Of a DNA stretch of 64,000 nt, positions 52,466 to 62,900 are shown one piece after another. Numbering within the stretch: the first letter of the stretch is position 1; each line of letters starts with the position of its first letter. Where the stretch lies: positions 62,001 to 126,000 of the forward strand of contig JBHJOB010000020.1 of NCBI GenBank assembly GCA_050330195.1, read 5' to 3'. This stretch comes from JAHQVI01 sp050330195. GTDB lineage: Bacteria > Pseudomonadota > Alphaproteobacteria > Rhizobiales > Rhodomicrobiaceae. A program made the position numbers and the translations under genes. The notes under the pieces were generated by a model. The model did no database searches and was not told where the DNA came from. It saw only the letters and a list, made by a program, of their open reading frames with translations.

Positions 52466-53476
52466 TTACTTCACCAACTCGAAGCTGGCGATCACCTTTT
52501 CGACCTCCGGCATCATCTTCTGCTTTTCGGCGGCCGGTACGCTGCCGAGGAGCATGAACGTGCCGAAAGGCTTGCCCGAGAGCAGCACAAGGTGGATGGC
52601 GATCTTGTCCCCACTTTCGGCGTCGATGACTTCGCCGGTGATCTGATGGCCCTTGAGGTCTCCGATCTCGACCTCCTTTTCGTCATTGATATGCCTCTCC
52701 TTCATGCCGCCAAGCTCCATGAACGACTTGTTGGCCTGAGCTTTTACGTCGATGGCCTCACCGTGAATGGATGACGACACCATCAACATCGTCTCCTTGA
52801 GCAGTTGGTTCTCTCCGCCGCCCGGCTGGGAGCCTGACAGGTTGTAGGCTTTTGTCATGCCGCCGTGGTCAAATGCTTTCCTGAACGGTCCCATATAGCC
52901 GAAGCGGAACAGCGCGTTGGGATCCGCCGCATCGCGCACGAGGGCGGTCGAAAGAATTGCCTCGATGCCTTCGCGGCTATATGCGCCGGCATCGATCGCC
53001 GTCTTTGGGACATTGACGACGATCACGCCCGTTACGTCGCTCTCGGTAAACATCAGTACGAATTTGGCGACGTCGCCGGCGGGCGTTTTCTGCTCGCCGG
53101 CAAGATAGGTGAAAGTGCCCTTGCGAGCTTTCAGCTCCGCCTTTTCCGTGCCGCCGAAGCCCTCATTGGCAAGCGCCTCCTTGCTGTCCGGAATGGTCTT
53201 GAGCTTATCATAGGCATCGGCAGGCAACTCGATGACGGCAAAGGACGCCCCCGTGCTTTTGTCGACGAAACCGGAAAAACGGTCGGATGGAGTGAAGGCG
53301 TCGTCAAGATCGACGGCGATGCGGCCGCCGTCAGGCGCCTGACGGAACGCCGCCTCTGCCTCGGAGACCGGAGCAAGAAGCGCAAGAGCCGCCACCGCAA
53401 CGGATGTCAAAGCGTGAACGGCGCGGCCACTCCTGCCCGATGATGCTTCAACGGCGCGGCGGACGAATAATGTCAT
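52466..53476 (-). CDS. Exported protein of unknown function
   Basis: A 336-residue protein with an N-terminal basic segment and signal peptide (TSVAVAALALLAPVSEAEA, cleavage about residue 42), then a mature domain of beta strands and helices (AFRQAPDGGRIAVDLDDAFT, FAVIELPADAYDKL, IAIHLVLLSGKPFGTFMLLG). It resembles periplasmic proteins of the DUF type without a known role. No metal or catalytic motif was recognised. It lies alone on the minus strand. Confidence 0.78.
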   Translation of the reverse strand: MTLFVRRAVEASSGRSGRAVHALTSVAVAALALLAPVSEAEAAFRQAPDGGRIAVDLDDAFTPSDRFSGFVDKSTGASFAVIELPADAYDKLKTIPDSKEALANEGFGGTEKAELKARKGTFTYLAGEQKTPAGDVAKFVLMFTESDVTGVIVVNVPKTAIDAGAYSREGIEAILSTALVRDAADPNALFRFGYMGPFRKAFDHGGMTKAYNLSGSQPGGGENQLLKETMLMVSSSIHGEAIDVKAQANKSFMELGGMKERHINDEKEVEIGDLKGHQITGEVIDAESGDKIAIHLVLLSGKPFGTFMLLGSVPAAEKQKMMPEVEKVIASFELVK

Positions 53477-53758
53477 GAATTCCCCCCGGGATCATTCCTG
53501 TCATCCGCATCATAGCGCCATATAAGGCGAAACCTTGGGGAGCGTTATCGTCGGGATCCGGAAATGCGGATTTGCGTATGACAGCCATAGTCAGGCAAGA
53601 GGGCCGAGCCCAGCCATCCCGATATGCCCCCCTCCTCGATCAGCCCCGGAAATTCCAGACACAAGCATCTTTCGGATATCCCGGTCCGGTCTTGGCCATT
53701 TTGTGTGTTTAAACGTCAGAGATCGGCTGTCACTCCGATCTGAACGGGAGGAAGTATC

Positions 53759-54229
53759 ATGGGATTGTTTTCGCGCCTGGCTATCGCATTCACATTCATT
53801 GGATCAGTTGTCGCAATGCCAATTGGAGCAAATGCGGCAGAGATTGGCTGTGATAACAGGCAGGATGGCAGCGGCGCTGACCCGAACGCAATATCGGCAG
53901 AAATCACGTTGCCATACGGGTATTTGTGTCACGCAGTACAAAGGAAAGGAAAAGAAATTAAAGAGCAAAGAGCTGCTTATACATTAAATGCAGGAATCTA
54001 CGCTCCTCTCGTCGACAATATATGCAACTGGAGAATTGATTTTGTTTATTATGATACGAATGGAGATGAGTATATCAGAGAAAAAGGCGACACGGTAAGT
54101 AACTGCAAGCAGGGTGCTTCTCGCGCAATCGAAAAAAGCAAGACCTTGCCTCAATATGGTGCAACATGCGCCCAATTGATCGTCGATGGTGAGCCAAGAC
54201 TAACGCAGTGCCAAAGCATCAATGAATGA
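53759..54229 (+). CDS. Small exported cysteine-containing protein, AT-rich gene
   Basis: A 156-residue protein with a signal peptide (MGLFSRLAIAFTFIGSVVAM, cleavage after NAA) and five cysteines in the mature part (IGCDNRQ, YLCHAV, NICNWRI, SNCKQG, ATCAQL). GGGAGGA lies 6 bases before the ATG. The gene is AT-richer than its neighbours in its second half (AAA, ATA, AGA codons), which suggests transfer. No family was recognised; an extracytoplasmic disulfide-bonded protein is likely. Confidence 0.7.
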   Translation: MGLFSRLAIAFTFIGSVVAMPIGANAAEIGCDNRQDGSGADPNAISAEITLPYGYLCHAVQRKGKEIKEQRAAYTLNAGIYAPLVDNICNWRIDFVYYDTNGDEYIREKGDTVSNCKQGASRAIEKSKTLPQYGATCAQLIVDGEPRLTQCQSINE

Positions 54230-54334
54230 TTGATTCCGTCACTTGAGGCTTTCATCTGTCTATTCGATCGAGCCGCTTGCCGGAGCGGCTTCATAAACAA
54301 CCGGTTCCATATCCCCTGTTCCTGGGAGAAAAAC

Positions 54335-57226
54335 ATGCGCTTTGCTTTCCTCGCTTTCCTTCTCGTTGCGACGCTGCCGGCCTTGGCCGGAGCCTCGCCA
54401 ATGTCCGATCCGCGCCAGTTGACCTTTGACGGCAAGCGGGCCGGTGAAGGTTATTATTCCGCCGATGGAAAGCGGATGATCTTCCAGAGCGAGAGGAGCG
54501 ATGAAAACCCGTTTTATCAGATGTACGTTCTCGATCTGGAGACCGGTGATATTGAACGCATCTCCCCCGGCATTGGAAAAACAACCTGCGGCTGGCTTCA
54601 TCCCGATGGCGACCGTGCGCTGTTTGCCTCGACGCAGTTCGATCCTGAAGCTGAAGCGAAGATGAAGGCGGAACTGGAGTTCCGCGCGTCAGGCGAAACG
54701 CGGCGCTATCAATGGGATTACGATCCGGCTTACGACATCGTCGAAAGGGATCTGAAGACAGGCGGCTACAAGAAGCTGACCGATGCTCGTGGCTATGACG
54801 CGGAAGGCTCGTATTCACCGGACGGCAAGCGGATCGTCTTCGCCTCCAACCGCCATGCTTATGCGACGGAACTCTCCAAAGAGGACGCTGAACGGCTGGA
54901 GCACGACCCGTCGTATTTCATGGACCTTTATGTGATGGATGCGGACGGCTCCAATCTGCAGCGTCTTACCGATGCGCCCGGCTATGATGGCGGGCCGTTC
55001 TGGAACAATGACGGCTCGAAAATCACCTGGCGCCGCTTTTCGGAAGACGGCGCGCGAGCGGAAGTATTCACGATGAACGCCGATGGGACCGGCGAACGCC
55101 AGATCACCCATCTCGATGTCATGTCCTGGGCGCCATTCTTCCACCCGTCCGGAGACTATCTGATCTTCGCCACTAACCTTCAGGGATTCGCGAATTTTGA
55201 GCTTTATATAGTTGACGCAGAGGGGGCACGCGAGCCGGTCCGCGTGACGGACAGGGAAGGCTTTGACGGGCTGGCGACGTTCTCGCCGGACGGCAAGACG
55301 ATAAGCTGGACATCGAATGCGACCCCGAAGAAGCAGAGCCAGATCTTCGTGGCCAAATGGGATCACGAGGCGGCCAGGGGGCTTCTGGAAAATGCGCCTC
55401 CAAGGCAGGCGACCGGCGGAAAGGCGACGAAGAACACCAGCGCTGACATCTCCGTGGAGGACTTGAAGAAGCATGTCTACGCGCTCGCATCCGAAGAGAT
55501 GGGTGGCCGTCTGACAGGCACGGAGGGCGAGAAGCAGGCAACGGCCTATGTCGCGGACGCTTTCAGTGCGCTTGGCCTCGAACCGGCCGGCGATGATGGG
55601 AGCATGTTCCAGAGCTTTGAATTCACCGCCGGCGTGGCGCTTTCAGACGGGAATACGCTGACCGTTTCCGTCGATGGCGATCTGCAGACGCTTGCGATCG
55701 ATACCGATTGGCGGCCGCTCGCCTTCTCCCGAACCGGCGCCGCCGAGAAGTCGAGTGTGGTCTTTGCCGGCTACGGAATCGTTGCGCCGGCTGTGAAGGA
55801 TCGGCCAGGGCTCGACAGCTATTCCGAGCTGGATGTGAAGGACAAATGGGTCTTGTTGTGGCGGGGTATGCCCGGCGATCTTTCCGCCAACGAACGCACG
55901 GAACTCTCGCGCTTCGCCGATCTGCGCTACAAGGCCTCGGTCGCCAAATCCCGCGGGGCGATCGGCGTCATATTCGCGCCGCCGCAGAGAGAAGAGTTCA
56001 ACGACGGCCTCCCGCGTCTTGCCTATGAGGCGACATCCGGCGTATCCGGCATTCCGGTTGCGGCTGTCAGCCGCGAAGCATCATTGCGTATGCTGAGCAT
56101 TCTGGGTGATGACCTGGCTGAAATGACGAAGGTGATCGAAGCGGGCAAGAGCGCCGGACGAGACCTGATCGGCGTCAATGTCAGCGCGAATATTGCGCTG
56201 GATTTCCAAAAGCGGACGGGACGCAACGTATTGGCCCGACTCGACCTTGATGGCGTGGATGAGGGCGGTTTGCCGCCGCTGATCATCGGCGCGCATGTCG
56301 ATCATCTCGGGAAAGGGGAGACCTCCGGATCGCTGGCGAGCGCTGAGGAAAAGGACCAGATCCACTATGGCGCCGATGACAACGCCTCCGGCGTGGCGGC
56401 GCTCATCGAGGTGGCGCAGAAGCTGGCCGCCGATCATGAGGCCGGCAAGCTGAAAGGCGTGCGCGACGTCGTGTTTGCCGCGTGGTCAGGCGAGGAACTG
56501 GGCTTGCTCGGCTCGACCCATTTCGTCGAGAAGATGGCCGAGACCGCAAACGTCAAGGATCTGTCCGGCCTCGTGACCGCCTATATCAATATGGATATGA
56601 TCGGGAGGCTCAAGGACAATGTGAGTGTCGGCGGGCTCGGATCGTCCGATACATGGGCGCGTGAGATAGAGCGGCGTAATGCGGTCATCGGGTTGCCGAT
56701 CGTGACCTCGGACGACACCTATCTGCCGACCGACGCAACGGCCTTCTATCTGAAATCCGTTCCGATCCTGTCATTCTTTACCGGAGCGCACACGGAATAT
56801 CATACGCCGCGTGACACAGCGGATACGCTGAACTATGACGGCATTCGCGATATTGCCCGCTTCGTCGCTCTTGTCGCAAGATCGCGCCTGCTGACCAGGG
56901 ACGAACCCGAATACATTGCGGTTACCCGTCCGGAAGGGCATGGCAGCCGGCGCACGGGCAACGTGTTTCTCGGCACGATCCCCGACTACGCGAAAGACGG
57001 CGTTCGCGGCGTGCCTATTTCGGGCGTGGTGAAGGATGGTCCCGCCGAGCAGGCGGGCTTGACCGGCGGCGATGTGATCGTGGGCCTTGCAGGGCAGGAC
57101 CTTGAGAATATTTATGACTATGTGCGCACGCTCAACGGCCTGAAGCCGGGCGAGGTTGTCGAGATAGCGATCCAGCGCAATGGCGAGCGTGCGACATTGA
57201 CGATCAAACCGGGCGTGAGGGAGTAA
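54335..57226 (+). CDS. Exported M28 zinc peptidase with TolB-like beta-propeller and PDZ domain
   Basis: A 963-residue exported protein. Signal peptide 1-20. Residues about 25-370 hold PD40/TolB-like propeller repeats (YSPDGKRIVFASNRHA, FSPDGKTISWTSNA). Residues about 400-840 form an M28 metallopeptidase with a PA-like insert; the zinc ligands are HVDHLG, GADDNASGV, SGEELGL, MDMIG and HTEYHTPRDT. A PDZ domain (about 870-963, VPISGVVKDGPAEQAGLTGG) ends the protein. It probably degrades peptides in the periplasm. The ATG at 54335 has GGGAGAA 4 bases before it; a 35-codon upstream extension lacks a signal. Confidence 0.95.
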   Translation: MRFAFLAFLLVATLPALAGASPMSDPRQLTFDGKRAGEGYYSADGKRMIFQSERSDENPFYQMYVLDLETGDIERISPGIGKTTCGWLHPDGDRALFASTQFDPEAEAKMKAELEFRASGETRRYQWDYDPAYDIVERDLKTGGYKKLTDARGYDAEGSYSPDGKRIVFASNRHAYATELSKEDAERLEHDPSYFMDLYVMDADGSNLQRLTDAPGYDGGPFWNNDGSKITWRRFSEDGARAEVFTMNADGTGERQITHLDVMSWAPFFHPSGDYLIFATNLQGFANFELYIVDAEGAREPVRVTDREGFDGLATFSPDGKTISWTSNATPKKQSQIFVAKWDHEAARGLLENAPPRQATGGKATKNTSADISVEDLKKHVYALASEEMGGRLTGTEGEKQATAYVADAFSALGLEPAGDDGSMFQSFEFTAGVALSDGNTLTVSVDGDLQTLAIDTDWRPLAFSRTGAAEKSSVVFAGYGIVAPAVKDRPGLDSYSELDVKDKWVLLWRGMPGDLSANERTELSRFADLRYKASVAKSRGAIGVIFAPPQREEFNDGLPRLAYEATSGVSGIPVAAVSREASLRMLSILGDDLAEMTKVIEAGKSAGRDLIGVNVSANIALDFQKRTGRNVLARLDLDGVDEGGLPPLIIGAHVDHLGKGETSGSLASAEEKDQIHYGADDNASGVAALIEVAQKLAADHEAGKLKGVRDVVFAAWSGEELGLLGSTHFVEKMAETANVKDLSGLVTAYINMDMIGRLKDNVSVGGLGSSDTWAREIERRNAVIGLPIVTSDDTYLPTDATAFYLKSVPILSFFTGAHTEYHTPRDTADTLNYDGIRDIARFVALVARSRLLTRDEPEYIAVTRPEGHGSRRTGNVFLGTIPDYAKDGVRGVPISGVVKDGPAEQAGLTGGDVIVGLAGQDLENIYDYVRTLNGLKPGEVVEIAIQRNGERATLTIKPGVRE

Positions 57227-57505
57227 GGTCCTGCCCTGCTGGGGTCGGTCGGTTCTTCCCGCTGACCCATGAGGCGTGGTCGTCATGCCGGCTCAAAAGG
57301 CGCATGCTCACGGCTGCCCTCGTGAATGGCAGCGGCTCCTTTTCCTAATCCTGCACACGGGGCGGCGAAGCCGGATAGCTTTGCTTGCTGCGTGACATGA
57401 TCACATACGCCGGACGGACTTCCTCCTAAGCTGATCAAAAGGGCGTTCCTGACGATCCGATATTTGCGGACCAGGTCGCTCAGCGTCAGATATGGAGGTA
57501 TTGTC

Positions 57506-58090
57506 ATGAGCACGTCTGCATGGCGGCAGGCGCCGCTATCGTGGGAAAAGGGCGGGCTTCTTCTCGGTCTCGTCTTCTTCGCCGCGGTGTTACTGGTAAA
57601 GCCAATCGGGGTTTCCACGCAATTCGTGATTCTGGATGGAATTCTCTGGGACGCCGTCGATCCGAACGTCGTCGTAACATCGGAGACAGCCCAGAGCGGC
57701 TATTCCAGTCCGAATGCCTATCTCGACAAGAGCGGCGGCAGCTACGCCAGATCCGTCGCCAATCCGCTGAACTACAGCTTCGTTTTCGTCGGCGCGATGA
57801 TGCTGGGAGCGCTGATCTCGGCTGTTATGCGCGGCGGGATCGGGCGCGGTGAGGCGTCGATGCCGGCAATTTGGCGAGCGAATTTCGGCGATGCGCCGTG
57901 GAAGCGTTACGTCGCTGTCTTCGCCGCTGGCTTTCTGGTTCTGTACGGCGCGCGTCTGGCCGGCGGCTGCACGTCCGGTCACATGATGAGCGGCATGATG
58001 CAGACGGCTCTGTCCGGCTACATTTTCGCGGCGGGCGCATTCCTTGCCGGCATTCCGACCGCGCTCTACCTGTTCAGAAGGGAGGCATGA
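57506..58090 (+). CDS. YeeE/YedE-family transporter half 1
   Basis: A 194-residue membrane protein with about five helices and the family motif ARLAGGCTSGHMMSGM (conserved Cys). GGAGGT lies 6 bases before the ATG. YeeE/YedE proteins carry thiosulfate or other sulfur compounds inwards. In this organism the transporter is split into two genes; this is the first. Confidence 0.88.
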   Translation: MSTSAWRQAPLSWEKGGLLLGLVFFAAVLLVKPIGVSTQFVILDGILWDAVDPNVVVTSETAQSGYSSPNAYLDKSGGSYARSVANPLNYSFVFVGAMMLGALISAVMRGGIGRGEASMPAIWRANFGDAPWKRYVAVFAAGFLVLYGARLAGGCTSGHMMSGMMQTALSGYIFAAGAFLAGIPTALYLFRREA

Positions 58091-58091
58091 C

Positions 58092-58688
58092 ATGTCCATG
58101 ACGATCATCCTCGCTATCGTTCTCGGCGCCGCCTTCGGCTTTGCGCTCGATCGCGTCGGCGCGACCAACCCCGGCTACATCATCCGGATGCTGAACTTGA
58201 CCAATCTGCATTTGATGAAGACCATCCTGACGGGGATCGGCGTGGCGTCGGTCCTTACATTCGGCGGCTTGCTGCTCGGGCTCGTCGATGTCGGAAATCT
58301 GTCGGTCAAGGATGCCTATATCGGCGTGTTCATCGGCGGCATTCTGCTGGGGCTTGGTTTTGCCGTCGCCGGCTATTGTCCGGGCACGGGACTGACCGCG
58401 ATGGCGACCGGCCGCATCGACGCGCTGGTCTTCGTCATAGGCGGTCTTGCCGGTGCTGGTGCGTATATGCTCAGCTATGGCTGGGTCTCGACAACGGGCC
58501 TGCTGGACAAGATTGCGGGCGGCAAGGCAACGCTCGGTCCGATCGGCGGCACGGATTATCCGGCGCTCTTCGGCGGCCTCTCGGGTGAATTGCTCGGCCT
58601 TTTGGCCGGTGCGGCATTCATCGTGATCGCGTGGCTGCTGCCGCGACGTATCGGCGGTGCAAGAACACGGCCCGTCGCTGCGGAATAG
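58092..58688 (+). CDS. YeeE/YedE-family transporter half 2
   Basis: A 198-residue membrane protein with the conserved Cys motif AVAGYCPGTGLTAMATGR. The two proteins together make one full YeeE transporter fold. Its start lies one base after the previous stop, with GGAGG 7 bases upstream. Proposed cargo: thiosulfate or a sulfur compound, inferred from the family. Confidence 0.88.
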   Translation: MSMTIILAIVLGAAFGFALDRVGATNPGYIIRMLNLTNLHLMKTILTGIGVASVLTFGGLLLGLVDVGNLSVKDAYIGVFIGGILLGLGFAVAGYCPGTGLTAMATGRIDALVFVIGGLAGAGAYMLSYGWVSTTGLLDKIAGGKATLGPIGGTDYPALFGGLSGELLGLLAGAAFIVIAWLLPRRIGGARTRPVAAE

Positions 58689-58795
58689 CGTATGCAGGAC
58701 TTGAAACGCGGGGGAAAGATGCAACTCTCGTCCCCGCGTTCTTGCATGCCAACTGCCCCGCTTCTAGGTTCGCTCGCTTGAAATGTGATTGTCCC

Positions 58796-58836
58796 TTGAT
58801 GGCGGTCAATGCCGGCATATCCGGATGAGATAGCCT
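58796..58836 (+). promoter_or_regulatory. FNR/FixK-type box upstream of the RND operon
   Basis: TTGAT-GGCG-GTCAA (58796-58809), of the TTGA-N6-TCAA form. The nearest -10-like hexamer is TAGCCT (58831-58836), placing the box near -40.5. The -10 is weak, so the case is less strong than for usp and hsp20. Confidence 0.55.
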
Positions 58837-58898
58837 GAGCCCTGTTCTCCACGGCGGTTGATGACTTTCCTGACACAAGCGCGAGAGGTATCGGGCTC

Positions 58899-59936
58899 AT
58901 GACATATTCGCCTGCTCGGCAAGTGACGGCAGCATCTGTCTACGTCCTTCTGGCCATCTTCGCGGCTTTCATGCAAAATCCGCTCGCGGCACAATCCGCG
59001 GATGATGCGTTCCTGGTCGCCGAGCGGGAAATCGATGATTTCAAGGCCGTCTTCGCCACGGTTGACAGCAAGGACAGGGTCGAGGCCCGCGTTCGCACAC
59101 CCGGCACCGTGGCGGAATTGAAGGTGGATGAGGGCGCGCAGGTCGAGCCCGGCCAGCTTCTCGCCGTCGTCGCCGATCCGAAGATCGCGCTGAGCATGAA
59201 TGCGCTGGACGCACAAATCACCGGCCTTGAATCGCGCGTAGAAACGGCTCGTACCGACCTGAGCCGCGCGGAGCAGCTTGCCCAGCGGGGCGTCGTTGCG
59301 CAAGCGCGGCTTGACGAACTCAGGACCGCATTCGATACGGCCAACAATGATCTCAAGGCGCGGCGGGCGGAACGTTCCGTTCTTGAGCGCCAGATCGAAG
59401 AGGGGCAGGTGCTCGCACCGGCCGAAGGCCGTGTGCTGAGGGTGCCGGTTACCGTGGGCAGCGTCATGATGGCCGGCGAAACCATCGCAACCATCGCGGC
59501 GAACGAGTATCTCTTGCGCCTCGAACTTCCCGAACGGCATGCACGGTTCATGAAACAAGGCGATCCGATCAGGGTCGGCGCGCGGGGCCTTGCGAGCGGC
59601 GATGAGGTCGTCAGCGAGGGGCGCATTGTTCAGGTCTATCCGGAACTGGCGGGCGGGCGTGTCGTGGCCGATGCCGAAGCGCCCGGACTTGGCAGCTATT
59701 TCGTCGGGGAGCGCGTGCGGATCTGGATCTCCGCCGGCAAGCGCAAGACGATCATCGTTCCAGCGGACTACGTCTTCAGACGCCACGGCCTCGACTATGT
59801 CAAAGTCGCGCGAGCGGAGGGCGAGGCGATCGATCTCGTCGTACAGCCCGGACAGCCCGTGACGTTGAACGGCGCGCCGCCCAGCGTGGAAATCCTTTCC
59901 GGCCTCAGGGCTGGCGACCGTCTGATCCGCCCATGA
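58899..59936 (+). CDS. RND efflux periplasmic adaptor
   Basis: A 345-residue HlyD-type adaptor with an N-terminal signal/anchor (about 9-32, TAASVYVLLAIFAAFMQNPL), a lipoyl half (VAELKVDEGAQVEPGQLLAV), a coiled-coil hairpin (about 105-165) and a beta-barrel domain. It joins an RND pump to an outer-membrane partner. It overlaps the pump start by four bases (ATGA). This is a different RND system from the one at 39-1893. Confidence 0.93.
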   Translation: MTYSPARQVTAASVYVLLAIFAAFMQNPLAAQSADDAFLVAEREIDDFKAVFATVDSKDRVEARVRTPGTVAELKVDEGAQVEPGQLLAVVADPKIALSMNALDAQITGLESRVETARTDLSRAEQLAQRGVVAQARLDELRTAFDTANNDLKARRAERSVLERQIEEGQVLAPAEGRVLRVPVTVGSVMMAGETIATIAANEYLLRLELPERHARFMKQGDPIRVGARGLASGDEVVSEGRIVQVYPELAGGRVVADAEAPGLGSYFVGERVRIWISAGKRKTIIVPADYVFRRHGLDYVKVARAEGEAIDLVVQPGQPVTLNGAPPSVEILSGLRAGDRLIRP

Positions 59937-62900
59937 ACGATCATCCCCGACTCGGCATTTCCGGCCAGCTGACGCGCGCATTCATCGACTCGCCGCTCAC
60001 CCCGCTGATGCTTCTGGCCGCGTTCGCGCTCGGCCTCGTCGCGCTTCTCGCCTTGCCGCGCGAGGAGGAACCGCAGATCTCGGTGCCGATGGTCGACATC
60101 TCCGTGCGCGCCGACGGGCTGAAAGCGGAGGATGCGGTGAAACTCGTCACCGAGCCGCTGGAAACCATAGTCAAGGCGATCAACGGCGTCGAGCATGTCT
60201 ATTCGAACACGGAAGATGACCGGGTGCTGGTCACAGCGCGTTTCCTGGTGGGCACGAATGCCGATGACGCCATCCTGCGCGTGCACGAGAAGATCCGCGC
60301 CAATATGGACCGCATCCCGCTCGGCATTCCCGAACCGCTGATCGTCGGGCGCGGGATCGACGATGTCGCCATCGTCACGTTGACGCTCGCGCCGAAACAG
60401 GAAGCCGCGGCCCGCTATCGGGACAATGCGCTGTTCCATATGGCCGAGGATTTGCTGGTCGAGATGGCCAGGCTCGACGACATCGGTCTGTCCTATATCG
60501 TGGGCGGGCGTCCCGATCAGATCCGCATCGAGCCCGACCCGGAGCGCCTGTCGCTCTACGGCATCACGCTGGCCCAGTTGACGGGCAAGGTTCGGGAGGC
60601 GAACCGGTCATTCCTGGCGGGCCGCATTCGCAATGAGAACCAGAGCGTGGCGGTTGTTTCCGGGCAGACGCTTCAGGGCGTGCCGGATATCGGGCTCCTG
60701 CTGATCACCTCGCGTGACGGCCGTCCCGTCTATGTGCGCGACGTTGCCACGGTCGTGGTCGGCGCAAAGCAGCTGGAGCGCCGCGCCTGGCATTTCCGCA
60801 AGGATGGCGACGGCGGCCTGGACCGCGTGCCCGCCGTTACCATTGCCCTTGCCAAGCGGGCGGGCGCGAATGCGGTCGATATTGCCGAGGCGATCACCAC
60901 AAGGCTTGCCGAATTGCATGGCTCGCTGATCCCCGATGACGTCGAGGCGATCGTTACGCGCAATTACGGCGAGACGGCCAACGAGAAAGCGAACGAACTT
61001 CTGTTCCATCTCGGGCTGGCGACGGTCTCGATCGTGCTGCTTGTCACGCTGGCGATCGGCTGGCGCGAGGGCGCCGTCGTCCTGATCGTCATCCCGACGA
61101 CAATCCTGCTGACGCTGTTCGCCTCCTATGTCATGGGCTACACGATCAACCGCGTCAGCCTATTCGCGCTGATCTTTGCAATCGGCATCCTGGTGGATGA
61201 CGCCATCGTCATCATCGAGAACATTGCGCGCCATTGGGCGATGGCGGACGAACGAACGCGGACACAGGCCGCTATCGAAGCGGTTGCGGAGGTCGGCAAT
61301 CCCACCATCGTCGCGACGCTGACGGTCGTCGCCGCGCTGCTGCCGATGCTGTTCGTCTCCGGCCTGATGGGGCCCTATATGGCGCCGATCCCCGCAAACG
61401 CTTCGGCGGCGATGATCCTGTCCTTCTTCGTGGCGGTGATGATCACCCCGTGGCTGATGATGCGTTTCGGCCGGGCGAACGGGCATTCCGAGCATGGCGC
61501 GCAGGCCGGGGAAATGGGCGGCGTTCTGGGACGAGCCTACAGGGCAGTCGCGCAGCCCGTTCTCAAGAGCCGCCTGACCTCATGGATTTTTCTCCTCGCC
61601 GTCGGCTTCGCGACGCTGCTCTCGCTTTCCCTGTTCGCGACCAGGTCGGTTACGGTCAAGCTCCTGCCGTTCGACAACAAATCGGAGTTGCAGGTCGTGC
61701 TCGATCTGCCTCGCGGCAGCACGCTTGAGACGACCGACCGGGTGCTCGCCGATGCCGCGGCGCGTCTGCACAGTCTTCCCGAGCTGTCCTCGATCCAGGC
61801 TTATGCCGGCACGGCAGCGCCATTCAATTTCAACGGCCTCGTCCGTCATTCCTATCTGCGCGCCGAACCGCAGCAGGGCGATCTCCAGATCAATCTCACA
61901 GCCAAGGACGAACGCGAGCGGGCCAGCCATGACATCGCCCTCGATGTCCGCGAGCGGCTCAAGGACATGGATCTGCCGACGCGCGCTTCTCTCAAGGTTG
62001 TTGAAATTCCGCCGGGGCCGCCGGTGCTCGCGACACTGCTCGCGGAGATTTACGGCCCGGATGCCGAGACGCGCCGCGAGGTCGCTCGGCAGGTCCGCGA
62101 GATTTTCCGGCAGGCGCCGTTCATCGTGGATGACGACGACAGTTTCGGCGTCCCCGCTCCCCGCCTGCGCATTGCCATCGATCAGGACAATCTGGAATTT
62201 CACAAGGTCGCCCAGAGCGATGTCTACGATACGATTCAGGCGCAGTTGGGCGGGGTGGCCGTCGGATATTCGCATCGGGGCGGCGGGCGGCATCCGGTTG
62301 AAATTGCCGTGCAGATGCCAAAATCGGCGCTGTCGCTTTCTGCGCGCCTGCTTTCCACCCCTGTTCCCGCAAACGCGCTTCCCGGCGAACGCGGCATCGT
62401 CGAGCTTGGCGATCTGGTCAGCATAAAAATGGAAGAGGCGTCCTATCCGATCTTCCGCCGCAACGGATATCCGGCCGAGATGGTCATGGCCGAGCTTGCC
62501 GGCACCTATGAAGCGCCGCTTTACGGAATGCTTGCGGTCGCGGACGCTATCGAGGCAAGGGACTGGGGCTCTGTGCCCAAGCCGGAAATCCGCCTGCACG
62601 GACAACCGAGCGACGAAACAAGGCCGGTCCTTCTGTGGGACGGCGAATGGGAAGTGACCTATGTGACCTTCCGCGACATGGGCGCGGCCTTCGCAGTCGC
62701 TCTGCTTGGCATCTACATTCTGGTCGTGGCGCAGTTCGGCTCATTCAAGCTGCCGCTCGTCGTGCTCACGCCGATTCCGCTGACGCTGATCGGCATCATG
62801 ATCGGGCACTGGCTGTTCAGCGCGCCATTCTCGGCGACCTCGATGATCGGATTCATCGCGCTGGCCGGCATCATCGTGCGCAATTCCATCCTGCTGATCG

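Noticed and set aside
57395..57415. CRP-like site (GTGA-N5-TCAC) upstream of the YeeE pair
   Set aside because: Spacer is five, not six bases, and it lacks A/T-rich flanks; likely chance.
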